Source: JAHJQQ01 sp964458835 (GTDB taxonomy: Bacteria; Pseudomonadota; Gammaproteobacteria; Thiohalobacterales; Thiohalobacteraceae). Taken from it: 24,190 nt of DNA. Made by a program: the position numbers and the translations under genes. Position 1 is the first letter of the stretch; each line of letters starts with the position of its first letter. The notes under the pieces are model-generated. The model made no database searches and had not been told where the DNA came from. It saw only the letters and a list, made by a program, of their open reading frames with translations. This document shows positions 1 through 7,021 of this stretch, piece by piece. The stretch lies in the NCBI GenBank assembly GCA_964458835.1, contig CAYWKV010000027.1, positions 1-24,190 of the forward strand, given 5' to 3'.

Positions 1-52
1 AGAACACACCTGAGCAGATGCTGTACTCGCAGACCATCTGGCAAGAGACGAA

Positions 53-448
53 CTAACGGTCTGACTTGCTCAACTGGCTAAGCAGGCGCTCTGTCTCGGC
101 GATCTGCCCCATAACAACGGGCATAAAATGAGAAACGTCCCCCTTGGCCTTCTTGAGCATCTCCAGGATTCCAAGTAGCTGGCGGCAGCTCTCCGTGGCC
201 TCGGTAAGCACCATTCGACGTCGTGCCAACTCTGCTGAGGGTGCAACTTGCTCCTCGGCAAACATAGGTAAGGTACGCATCTTCTGCTCCAGGTTAGCGG
301 CCTGCTCTTTCTGCTCACTGCTACGCGGGTCTTGTGCCTGGAGCTCCAGCTTGGTGTTGGGCGAGATAGGCATCCTGGGCCGCGCGGTCACGCCAAATTG
401 GGCTAAGTCGCGCTGGGAGAAGAGCTCTTTACCTCGGCGTTTTGACAT
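53..448 (-). CDS. Hypothetical 131-aa helical protein, last gene of the left cluster
   Basis: No family recognised. The N-terminus is basic (SKRRGKELFSQRDLAQFG), followed by a polar Gln/Glu-rich stretch at about residues 35-60. Residues 70-128 look like two amphipathic helices (ELARRRMVLTEATESCRQLL, then IAETERLLSQLSKS), so a small coiled-coil or helical adaptor is possible. There is no signal peptide, membrane segment or catalytic motif. It is the last of four same-strand genes, 20 bp after its upstream neighbour, so it is probably co-transcribed. The start has only a weak AAAGG close upstream. The coding call rests on length, clean codon use and cluster context. Confidence 0.6.
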   Translation of the reverse strand: MSKRRGKELFSQRDLAQFGVTARPRMPISPNTKLELQAQDPRSSEQKEQAANLEQKMRTLPMFAEEQVAPSAELARRRMVLTEATESCRQLLGILEMLKKAKGDVSHFMPVVMGQIAETERLLSQLSKSDR

Positions 449-468
449 ACCTTTTCAGCATAACATGT

Positions 469-996
469 CTACTCCTCTTCCCCGCTGAGCCAGTCCAGCA
501 TGTCTTCATCCATATCATCCAGCTCGGCCAGCGCCCCATCCTCGTCGGTCAGGTCGGCGATGAGCGCGAACAGGGCCGCGTGTGACGAGGGCTCGGGCGC
601 TTCCTGGGCATAGCGCGAGACTTCCGCCAGGCGGGCTTCGATCTGTCTTCGGGTCTCGACTTTTGACACGGTCTTCCTGAGCGTCTCGGGGAAGGAATTT
701 GCTCGATACCAGAACCATTGGTTGGTGTACCAGCACTCCCGGTGCTCGTGAAAGCCCAGTCCGTAGAACGTGACCAGTTGGCGCCCTTCACCGGTGGGGC
801 GGCTGAGGGTGACAAACAGCCACTCGCCGTAGTTGTTGTAGTCAGTGGTAAGGCTATGGACGGTTGTGCGCGGGTCGTCGATGAGGCTCAGCAGGCGACT
901 GTGAGACAGCTGGTAGTCGCGCAGCTCGCGCTCGGTAAAGTCGAAGGTTTCTTGAAGCGATGGACTGCTTGGGTGCGGCTGCTGCTCTTTTGTCAT
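469..996 (-). CDS. Hypothetical 175-aa acidic protein
   Basis: Not a family I recognise. The middle (about residues 40-100) is rich in aromatic residues and beta-prone (YNNYGEWLFVTLSRP, QLVTFYGLGFHEHRECWY, NQWFWYR). The last 35 residues are strongly acidic (DLTDEDGALAELDDMDEDM). There are no transmembrane segments or signal peptide, so it should be cytosolic. An acidic tail of this kind occurs in DNA-mimic and chaperone-like small proteins, but nothing shows that role here. It lies 6 bp downstream of the 76-aa gene and 20 bp upstream of the 131-aa gene, consistent with one operon. Confidence 0.65.
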   Translation of the reverse strand: MTKEQQPHPSSPSLQETFDFTERELRDYQLSHSRLLSLIDDPRTTVHSLTTDYNNYGEWLFVTLSRPTGEGRQLVTFYGLGFHEHRECWYTNQWFWYRANSFPETLRKTVSKVETRRQIEARLAEVSRYAQEAPEPSSHAALFALIADLTDEDGALAELDDMDEDMLDWLSGEEE

Positions 997-1002
997 ACAA
1001 GA

Positions 1003-1233
1003 CTAGAATGGGTTGTCCTCTCCTCTATTATCGTCAGTCTCTTCAGGGCGGCAGTAAGCAATCGCCTGGCGCAGCCAGTCGTCATATTCGGCAACATCGA
1101 TGATCTCGGCCACCAGCACCAGCGCCATCGTGGCCTGGTGCTCAGGCGGCAAGGCTCTCCAGAGGCTCAAAATCTCGTTTTTGGCGGCCAACAGTTGCTC
1201 AGCATCGTGGGATGTGGGGACTTGCTCTGACAT
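1003..1233 (-). CDS. Hypothetical 76-aa helical protein
   Basis: Small soluble protein, predicted mostly helical, with a hydrophobic core at residues 20-55 (ILSLWRALPPEHQATMALVL, then VAEIIDVAEYDDWLRQAI) and an acidic disordered C-terminus. No family is recognised. It sits between the DUF2958-type gene (61 bp upstream) and the 175-aa gene (6 bp downstream) on the same strand, so it is likely co-transcribed. Its size and position suggest an accessory or partner protein. Function unknown. Confidence 0.55.
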   Translation of the reverse strand: MSEQVPTSHDAEQLLAAKNEILSLWRALPPEHQATMALVLVAEIIDVAEYDDWLRQAIAYCRPEETDDNRGEDNPF

Positions 1234-1294
1234 GTAGCGTCAGCATAGCAAACGAGAGTGTGGTAAGGCAATCAGTGATTAAGAGGGAGAGTGT

Positions 1295-2041
1295 CTACTC
1301 GCGGTAGTGACTGTCACGAAGCTCGCGCAGAGTAGCCGGCTTGAAATACTTGTCGCGCTCGATTGGCAGTCCCATAGGGCCGGTGGCCGCTTCTAGCTCC
1401 GACAGGCTGAAGTAGCCCAGCTCAATGTCGAGGCCGACTACTAGCCCGAAGAAGATGTCCTCACCATCGAACTCGGAGGCGTACCATGTCCAGTTGCTAT
1501 CCGGGGTAAAGAACTTGACTTGTGCTTGAGCATTAAGCCCCAACTCTTCATTGGCGTACAGTGGCGGCAGACGCTTGCGGCTCTCTTCATCCAGTAATGG
1601 CAGGCGAGGTCGGGACTTCTCTTCTCTGACGCGGGACACGTTCACCATGCGACCCGCTTCGTCGTTGTACTCGATAAGCACATGCTCATGAGTGTCGTGA
1701 CCCCACACTTCCAGCTTGTCGTCCTCTACCCTGCTGACAAAGTAGCCACATTGCTCGCTGATGTACGCAGCTTGCTCGTACGCTCTATCGCGCGTATCAG
1801 CCAGGGGCAGGTCGAGCTCGCCGAAGATGTGGACGATGGCAATCGTCTCGGCGTTACCGCTCTCCCACAGCTCGCACTCAAGCCCCGAAGGGAAGGCGAT
1901 CATCGGGCACTTCTGCCCTTCCGTCCAGTCGCGTCTGTATTCGTGGGCGAGCTGGTTGCCGGAAATGAAGAACAGGCCGGTGATGGGCTCATGCTCGAAA
2001 GAGGCTGATCGTTCGTTCTCAATCCAACTCACACTAAGCAT
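1295..2041 (-). CDS. DUF2958-domain protein, 248 aa, with an extra N-terminal region
   Basis: The C-terminal half (about residues 150-245) reads as DUF2958, a domain of unknown function common on plasmids and integrative elements. Visible signature pieces are RLPPLYANEELGLN, VKFFTPDSNWTWYASEFDG, DIFFGLVVGLDIELGYFSLS and GLPIERDKYF. The N-terminal 145 residues are not part of that domain as I know it and have no recognised motif. No membrane segments. It is the first gene of the minus-strand cluster and is divergent from an XRE regulator 119 bp away. The minus strand has two TTGACA words upstream (2075-2070 and 2057-2052), but no convincing -10 at normal spacing. The biochemical role of DUF2958 is unknown. 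Confidence 0.8.
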   Translation of the reverse strand: MLSVSWIENERSASFEHEPITGLFFISGNQLAHEYRRDWTEGQKCPMIAFPSGLECELWESGNAETIAIVHIFGELDLPLADTRDRAYEQAAYISEQCGYFVSRVEDDKLEVWGHDTHEHVLIEYNDEAGRMVNVSRVREEKSRPRLPLLDEESRKRLPPLYANEELGLNAQAQVKFFTPDSNWTWYASEFDGEDIFFGLVVGLDIELGYFSLSELEAATGPMGLPIERDKYFKPATLRELRDSHYRE

Positions 2042-2120
2042 CGTAGCATGCTGTCAACGTCATGCGAAGTGTCAAGTATGACTCTTCTCGGTGACACCCA
2101 CTTCAACCAGAGGGGGCGTC

Positions 2121-2149
2121 TGGACATTAGACACCTACTATCCTAGAAT
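2121..2149 (+). promoter_or_regulatory. Promoter of the XRE regulator gene
   Basis: TGGACA at 2121-2126 (5/6 to the -35 consensus), a 17-bp spacer, then TAGAAT at 2144-2149 (5/6 to -10). The predicted transcript starts near 2156, about 5 nt before the ATG at 2161, so the mRNA is almost leaderless. This rules against the TTG at 2149 as start codon. Confidence 0.55.
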
Positions 2150-2160
2150 TGCTTCAATCT

Positions 2161-2520
2161 ATGCAAATCAAGGATAGAAATCGCTTGGATGCAAAATTGC
2201 TAGGAGAGCGGATTAAGTTAGCCCGTGAGCGGCGGGGTATGTCTCAGAATGAGCTGGCCGGTCGCGTTGAGAAAGATCAGAAAGCAATTTCAGCCTATGA
2301 ACGGGGCAAGCGAAAGCTGGCGGTTACTGATCTGGCTGAGATAGCACGCGTTCTTGGCGAGCCCATCTTGTTCTTTTTTGAGGGCAGTCTTGAAACTAAA
2401 GACCTAGATCGAGAACTACTTGAAGAGTTTGGTCGCATTCCAACACTCGAAGGCAAACGTGCCTTAATTGAAATCACCCGCACCTTTGCCGAAGCGGTTA
2501 ATACTCACTATCGAGAGTAG
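2161..2520 (+). CDS. XRE-family (Cro/CI-type) transcriptional regulator
   Basis: About 119 aa. An HTH_3/XRE domain covers roughly residues 12-70: LGERIKLARERRGMSQNELA, then AISAYERGKRKLAVTDLAEI and VLGEPILFFF, the usual five-helix repressor fold. The C-terminal 45 residues form a short helical tail that may dimerise. It is a cytosolic DNA-binding repressor and most likely controls itself and the divergent four-gene cluster across the 119-bp gap. The ATG at 2161 is preferred over the in-frame TTG at 2149, because that TTG lies inside the predicted -10. No Shine-Dalgarno is visible, in line with a near-leaderless mRNA. Confidence 0.85.
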   Translation: MQIKDRNRLDAKLLGERIKLARERRGMSQNELAGRVEKDQKAISAYERGKRKLAVTDLAEIARVLGEPILFFFEGSLETKDLDRELLEEFGRIPTLEGKRALIEITRTFAEAVNTHYRE

Positions 2521-2597
2521 CTTTTCCTCTTCACACTTGACTCTCAACTCATCTCCCTCTATGATAAGGCATAAATACCTAACAAAGTAATAGAAAC

Positions 2598-2632
2598 GCC
2601 CTCAATAGGTGCTATTAACACCGCTTGAGGGC
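2598..2632. other. Strong hairpin in the 216-bp gap before the recombinase unit
   Basis: Perfect outer arms GCCCTCAA (2598-2605) and TTGAGGGC (2625-2632) enclose inner arms GGTG (2608-2611) and CACC (2619-2622). No T-run follows on the plus strand, so it is a poor intrinsic terminator. It could end the XRE transcript or be part of a recombinase attachment site. The rest of 2521-2736 shows nothing I recognise. Confidence 0.45.
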
Positions 2633-2736
2633 TAACCGACCACGCTGGTAGAGCAGCATGGCAGGCTAAGTGCAATCTTATCTTTGCGCATCAAGGCCGT
2701 CAATTGCTCGCCCCAGCAGTTGGCGACCTTTAGTTT

Positions 2737-2922
2737 ATGTCAAAACCCCTCTCTTACACCTCCTCCCCTACCCGGAAAACCACTAAGCGTCGCCGAGCGA
2801 AAGGTTTAGATCTTCGAGCCGCATATGCAGCCCTGGTTGAGGGCTACATAGAAACCCAATTAAAGCAGGCACGAATGAGCTCAGGAGGAAAAAATGAGGC
2901 AAAGCGTCAACAAAAGATATAA
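2737..2922 (+). CDS. Small basic ORF (61 aa) overlapping the recombinase start
   Basis: Encodes a Lys/Arg-rich peptide (TSSPTRKTTKRRRAKGLDLR, then a short helix AAYAALVEGYIETQLKQARM). It overlaps the recombinase start by 29 bp, and the recombinase Shine-Dalgarno (AGGAGG, 2882-2887) lies inside it, so translation of the two could be coupled. Small basic proteins ahead of large serine recombinases can be accessory or directionality factors, but there is no sequence match here to prove it. No Shine-Dalgarno precedes its own ATG. It could be spurious. Confidence 0.4.
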   Translation: MSKPLSYTSSPTRKTTKRRRAKGLDLRAAYAALVEGYIETQLKQARMSSGGKNEAKRQQKI

Positions 2923-5056
2923 GTCGCACGAGCCGCAACCGCTGGCTGTACCAACAAATGGCAGCTTTCCTATCGACCGGCCAATTGCCATCTATTACCG
3001 TCAGTCCACCGATGCCCAAGTAGGCAACGTCTCTACAGCTATGCAGACGGTAGACATGGTGGATTATCTCAAGCGACTCGGCTGGACAGATGATCAGATT
3101 ATCATGATTGATATGGATGAGGGGGTAAGTGGTACAACCAAGATTGATGAGCGCCCCGGCATGCGAATGCTTTTTGACCTCATCACTGAAGGAGAAGTAG
3201 GAACAGTAGCTTGCCAAGACGAGGACAGACTATTTAGAGATGTGACCCAGATACAGGTCAACATCTTCATCGAAGCGTGTCGGGCCTCGGCAGTCTTTGT
3301 GCTCACACCAACGATGGTATACGACTTTGCCAACGAGATGACAGGCATGTTTCACGCCCGGCAGTTTCGCTTCAAGTCAGAAATGGCTGCCGAGTACATC
3401 AACACCATCATCAAGGGCAAGCTACACCGAGCAAAAACTCGATTGATGCTGGAAGGCAGGTGGGCTGGCCCCGGCATACCCCCAGGCTACATGATTGATA
3501 TGCGGCGAACTCTGTCAGACGGTAGCAAGAATCCAGGCTGGCGGCGATACGTGCCTTTTGAGCCTTATGCTGAAGTCGTTAGAGAATACTTTCGTCTATT
3601 CTTGGCCAATAATGGCCAGTTACGGGCTACTGTGCGGCACATCAACGGGCACGGCCCATACTATCCCGATCCGGAAAAATGCCGACCACCTGAGGGCTTT
3701 AAGGTACTTTACCGTATCCACAACTACGGTCATGGCTACTGTCCTGGCAGAACTGGCCTGTATCTGCTCCTGACTAATGCCGCCTATCTTGGACATTGGA
3801 CTTTCAAGGATGCAGTCATCCGCTGGCACAATCACCCTGCTATCGTTGAGACTGATGTCTTCTATCAGGCGTTCAACTATCTCTCAGAGGTCACATTGAG
3901 AGGCAAGCCAAATCCTGACTACCGCCCAGTACAAGAGAATGCTCGCCCCACAGTAGAAGAAGATCGCGCGGTTGAGCGCCCTCTGCTCTCAGGACTGTTG
4001 GAGTCGGATGACACGGGAAAACTAGCTAAGGTGGGTACTCACTGGGTGGGGCAAATGAACCACTATACTTACGTGCTCTGGGCGCAACATCCAAAAGATA
4101 GATATGTCTGGGGTCGGAAAGCTGAGCCGGTTGACAAAGCCGTGGTCGCTCTCTTGCACAGAAAACTCTCAGCAACGTTCGACGCTGAAGATTGGGAGAA
4201 AACCCTCAAAGCTGCTGTTGAAGAAAGCAGAAAAACGCAAAAGCGAGTTCAGGCTCAACTGAGCAATCTAGAAACCGTTATGGACAACCTAATAATTGGC
4301 CTTGAGACGCTAGACAACGGCGAAATGGTACGAAGAGTTCAAGAGCGGTATGAGCAAGCCAAAGCCGAACACGCCCGACTTTCTGCGGAGTTAGAAGAGA
4401 CGAGTGATGATGAACAGCGTCTAGCAAGTATTCGAAAATTGAAAGACAACATTGGCCAAACCCTGAAAAACTGGGACAACATGAATAGAGATCAAAAACG
4501 GCGAGTGGTGAGAGCTTTTATTGACCGAGTGCAGGTAACGGCGATTGCAAAGGCTGCCCTGCGACTAACCATCAATTGGCAGGATGGTAGCGAAGAAGAG
4601 GTTATTGTGCGGTCTAATGCCACGCATACTCCGCATTGGCTGCCAAGTGAGACTGAGCGGCTACTTGAGCTATTCGATAGAGGTGCATCTCAAATTGAGA
4701 TTGCACGTGAATTTCCAGATCGGCCTTGGAGAGCGATAGGCAACAAGCTCTATCGTCTTCGTGGTACCACAGCCGCACCGAGTGGTGCTAAGCCAATGAA
4801 GTATAGAGAGACATTTCATGACTATACTGAGCGGGTTGGAGAGGATGGTTTTGCGAACTTGAGTTCTGAATCTTATCCAGCGATAAGTGACAGAAGTGAT
4901 ATATGTAAGCCGCTTCGTTTAGCACACTTGCTATCAACTCACATCACTAGCGAAGAAACAAACTTACTGCACCGACCTGTGATGTCCGATGGTAAATCGC
5001 TCCGCTACGAGTCTCCAAAGAAGTCTTATTTTGGTGTATGTCAACCGTCACAATAG
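2894..5056 (+). CDS. Large serine recombinase (integrase/transposase type), 720 aa
   Basis: Catalyses site-specific DNA integration or excision through a 5'-phosphoserine intermediate. The resolvase domain (about 30-175) starts IAIYYRQSTDAQ with catalytic S38 next to R36, and has the active-site block QDEDRLFRD (108-116). The recombinase domain follows (about 190-330; GPGIPPGYMID and AAYLGHWTF visible). The usual zinc-ribbon region (about 357-415; RPLLSGLLESDDTGK) has no cysteine at all, so zinc binding is lost. A long coiled coil covers about 430-520. Residues 577-622 form an HTH/SANT-like module (ETERLLELFDRG, IEIAREFPDRPWRAIGNKLY). The last 90 residues are unassigned and the final 110 bp overlap the neighbouring gene antisense. 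AGGAGG at 2882-2887 fixes the start. Confidence 0.92.
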   Translation: MRQSVNKRYKSHEPQPLAVPTNGSFPIDRPIAIYYRQSTDAQVGNVSTAMQTVDMVDYLKRLGWTDDQIIMIDMDEGVSGTTKIDERPGMRMLFDLITEGEVGTVACQDEDRLFRDVTQIQVNIFIEACRASAVFVLTPTMVYDFANEMTGMFHARQFRFKSEMAAEYINTIIKGKLHRAKTRLMLEGRWAGPGIPPGYMIDMRRTLSDGSKNPGWRRYVPFEPYAEVVREYFRLFLANNGQLRATVRHINGHGPYYPDPEKCRPPEGFKVLYRIHNYGHGYCPGRTGLYLLLTNAAYLGHWTFKDAVIRWHNHPAIVETDVFYQAFNYLSEVTLRGKPNPDYRPVQENARPTVEEDRAVERPLLSGLLESDDTGKLAKVGTHWVGQMNHYTYVLWAQHPKDRYVWGRKAEPVDKAVVALLHRKLSATFDAEDWEKTLKAAVEESRKTQKRVQAQLSNLETVMDNLIIGLETLDNGEMVRRVQERYEQAKAEHARLSAELEETSDDEQRLASIRKLKDNIGQTLKNWDNMNRDQKRRVVRAFIDRVQVTAIAKAALRLTINWQDGSEEEVIVRSNATHTPHWLPSETERLLELFDRGASQIEIAREFPDRPWRAIGNKLYRLRGTTAAPSGAKPMKYRETFHDYTERVGEDGFANLSSESYPAISDRSDICKPLRLAHLLSTHITSEETNLLHRPVMSDGKSLRYESPKKSYFGVCQPSQ

Positions 5057-6908
5057 CACAGGGGAAATATTGGGTCGTGTCGAGAGTTGGAAGCGTCTGT
5101 GATCCATTCTCGACAAGGACATGCTCAATCCGCATCTCAGGCACATCCTTCAATACAACCCATAGTGGATATTCCCAACTGTCGATGCCAGTGACTAAAC
5201 CCAGTTGACTGCAGTTTGCTTCATCAAGGGCTGTTGAAACGTCCATGTATTCCAATATCCGTTGGGGATTAGGTGAATAGAGAAAGATCCGCTCGGCGAA
5301 AATGGTGGAGTTTGAGCGACTACTGGCCGACGCATCGAAAGGAAGTATCTCAAGGTAGGACAGCGGCAATACAGGGCGCATCATGTTGAAAAGCAGGAAC
5401 GGCAAAGCACCCAGCAGGAAGAGCCATGTGATTGTCATCCTGAGCACTGCTGGTCTTACTGAGTGGAAGACAATCGTTACGAGTGGCGAGGCTAGCACGA
5501 AAAATGGGAGATGCAATCGGCTGCCCCAGGGCTGCCACTTGAAGATGAGGCTGTACAGCAGGAAGGCGCTGCTAACCACAGCAAGATAGCTAACAGTATT
5601 CTGGTGAGCTCGCCGTAGACGCGGGCTTGCCAGCAGCACTGCGAAGGCCAGCATAATGGCAAGCAAGTGCAGAGCGTTCCCGGCGTGGTCTTCATGGAAT
5701 GTGTAGAGCTGGAAGGGGCCCGGAAACGAGAACGCGCCGGCCAGAGTCGTCCGGGGATCGTTCAGGCCGACACCCAGCCACTCATGGAGGCGGTCAAAGG
5801 CGTCTAGCATCTCGGAGGGAATGTTGCCGACCGGGGGCGCGTAAACATGCAGGGACAGATTGCGCAGAACGTTGGACGCCAGAGCCGCCGGGCCGAGAAC
5901 CTCATTCCCATAGTAGCCCGGCTCCCCAAGCGGTGAGCCAAACACACGGTAGTTGCGCCACAGGTGCGGTGTATTCACTATGATGACGAGCGCCGTGATA
6001 GCAAGGGCCGGCTGCCAGAAGCGCCACCCCAGTCGCCTGACACCTGCGACCGCAACCCATACGACAAACGGCAGGGCATAGACGTAAGCCGTCCCCTTGG
6101 TCAGGATGGCCAGTGAGAGGCTGGCGGCGAAGCCAAATACATCGAGCCAGTGCCACCCCCCTTGCATCAGTCTCAGGGTGAAGACGGCCAGGTAGACAAT
6201 CCAGAAAGCCAACACGTAATCGTTCTGAGTGCTGGATGCCTGCAGAATACCCATTGGTATAGTGGCCGCTACGACAGCCGTCACCAGCTGCCCATCTGTG
6301 TCTGCACCAAGCTGCCTCGCAATGAAGCTTACCGCCACAAGACTGCCTGCCATGCTGAACCACTGGACGAGGTTGGCGAACCGGTCGCCCCCGCTTAAGA
6401 GCTGCAGGTGTGTGATGGCAAACTCCGCCCAGGGACTCTGGTAGAGCTGGCGCAGAATGTGCGTCGGGTAGTGAGCCACCGACCGGTTCTGGATCCAGTG
6501 CATCACCCGCGGTAGGTGGTAGGTCATCGAGTCCCAGTTGTTGGGTGGGGCCACAAGCGCGATGAGCAGCGTGATACCCGTGACCATGCCGAGGCCGGCG
6601 AGGAGAGACGCTCGCCACGGTGTGAGCGGCGGGAGCGTCGGCCACCTGAGCACATGCCCCTGTCTTCTCAGATAGACAAGGCCTCCAATCACGACGAGGA
6701 TGGAAAGCAGCCACGATAGCGCCGTCCAGGCTGGTGTCAGCGCTCGAAGCAGGCTGAGAACCTCGGTGAAGACAAACACCTCAAGGCCCCAGGTCAGACT
6801 GGCGAGCACAAAGGCCTGGCGCCAATCGGGCGACTCTGAGCCATCCGCAGAGAGCAACTGAGACAGGAACAGGAGCGCCGCGAAGCTTATCAGAGGAAGG
6901 ATGATCAT
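4947..6908 (-). CDS. GT-C membrane glycosyltransferase-like protein (GT39/ArnT-related), 653 aa
   Basis: Polytopic membrane protein with roughly 11-13 hydrophobic segments spread over residues 1-505 and a C-terminal extracytoplasmic tail. After the second helix cluster comes the first outside loop with an acidic motif typical of this fold (APPNNWDSMTYHLPRVMHWI, D about 124), and later TQNDYVLAFWIVYLAVF. Enzymes of this superfamily move sugars from polyprenyl-phosphate carriers onto lipids, glycans or proteins outside the membrane. Donor and acceptor cannot be read here. It lies 113 bp downstream of a second GT-C gene on the same strand, so they may act in one surface-glycan pathway. Its 3' end overlaps the recombinase antisense by 110 bp. 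The start at 6908 has no strong Shine-Dalgarno. Confidence 0.8.
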   Translation of the reverse strand: MIILPLISFAALLFLSQLLSADGSESPDWRQAFVLASLTWGLEVFVFTEVLSLLRALTPAWTALSWLLSILVVIGGLVYLRRQGHVLRWPTLPPLTPWRASLLAGLGMVTGITLLIALVAPPNNWDSMTYHLPRVMHWIQNRSVAHYPTHILRQLYQSPWAEFAITHLQLLSGGDRFANLVQWFSMAGSLVAVSFIARQLGADTDGQLVTAVVAATIPMGILQASSTQNDYVLAFWIVYLAVFTLRLMQGGWHWLDVFGFAASLSLAILTKGTAYVYALPFVVWVAVAGVRRLGWRFWQPALAITALVIIVNTPHLWRNYRVFGSPLGEPGYYGNEVLGPAALASNVLRNLSLHVYAPPVGNIPSEMLDAFDRLHEWLGVGLNDPRTTLAGAFSFPGPFQLYTFHEDHAGNALHLLAIMLAFAVLLASPRLRRAHQNTVSYLAVVSSAFLLYSLIFKWQPWGSRLHLPFFVLASPLVTIVFHSVRPAVLRMTITWLFLLGALPFLLFNMMRPVLPLSYLEILPFDASASSRSNSTIFAERIFLYSPNPQRILEYMDVSTALDEANCSQLGLVTGIDSWEYPLWVVLKDVPEMRIEHVLVENGSQTLPTLDTTQYFPCAIVTVDIHQNKTSLETRSGAIYHRTSQVGAVSLFLR

Positions 6909-7021
6909 CAGTCTCGCTCAGATAGCATGACGGCAGGGAGAATGCGCAGTCAGTGTTGGCAGCGGCACGGTGCTACGTCGATACCCCGGCAGGTGTTATG
7001 GCGAAACCCTTTCTTCGCCCG

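Noticed and set aside
2633..2700. tRNA-like piece (GCTGGTAGAGCAGC, as in a D-arm)
   Set aside because: No matching acceptor stem, no anticodon arm and no T-arm GTTCGA-type sequence follow; it reads better as a small hairpin.
5902..6714. 270-codon open frame on the minus strand
   Set aside because: It overlaps the GT-C gene in another frame; composition (Arg, Pro, His) is that of a shifted frame, and the GT-C product has clear membrane helices.
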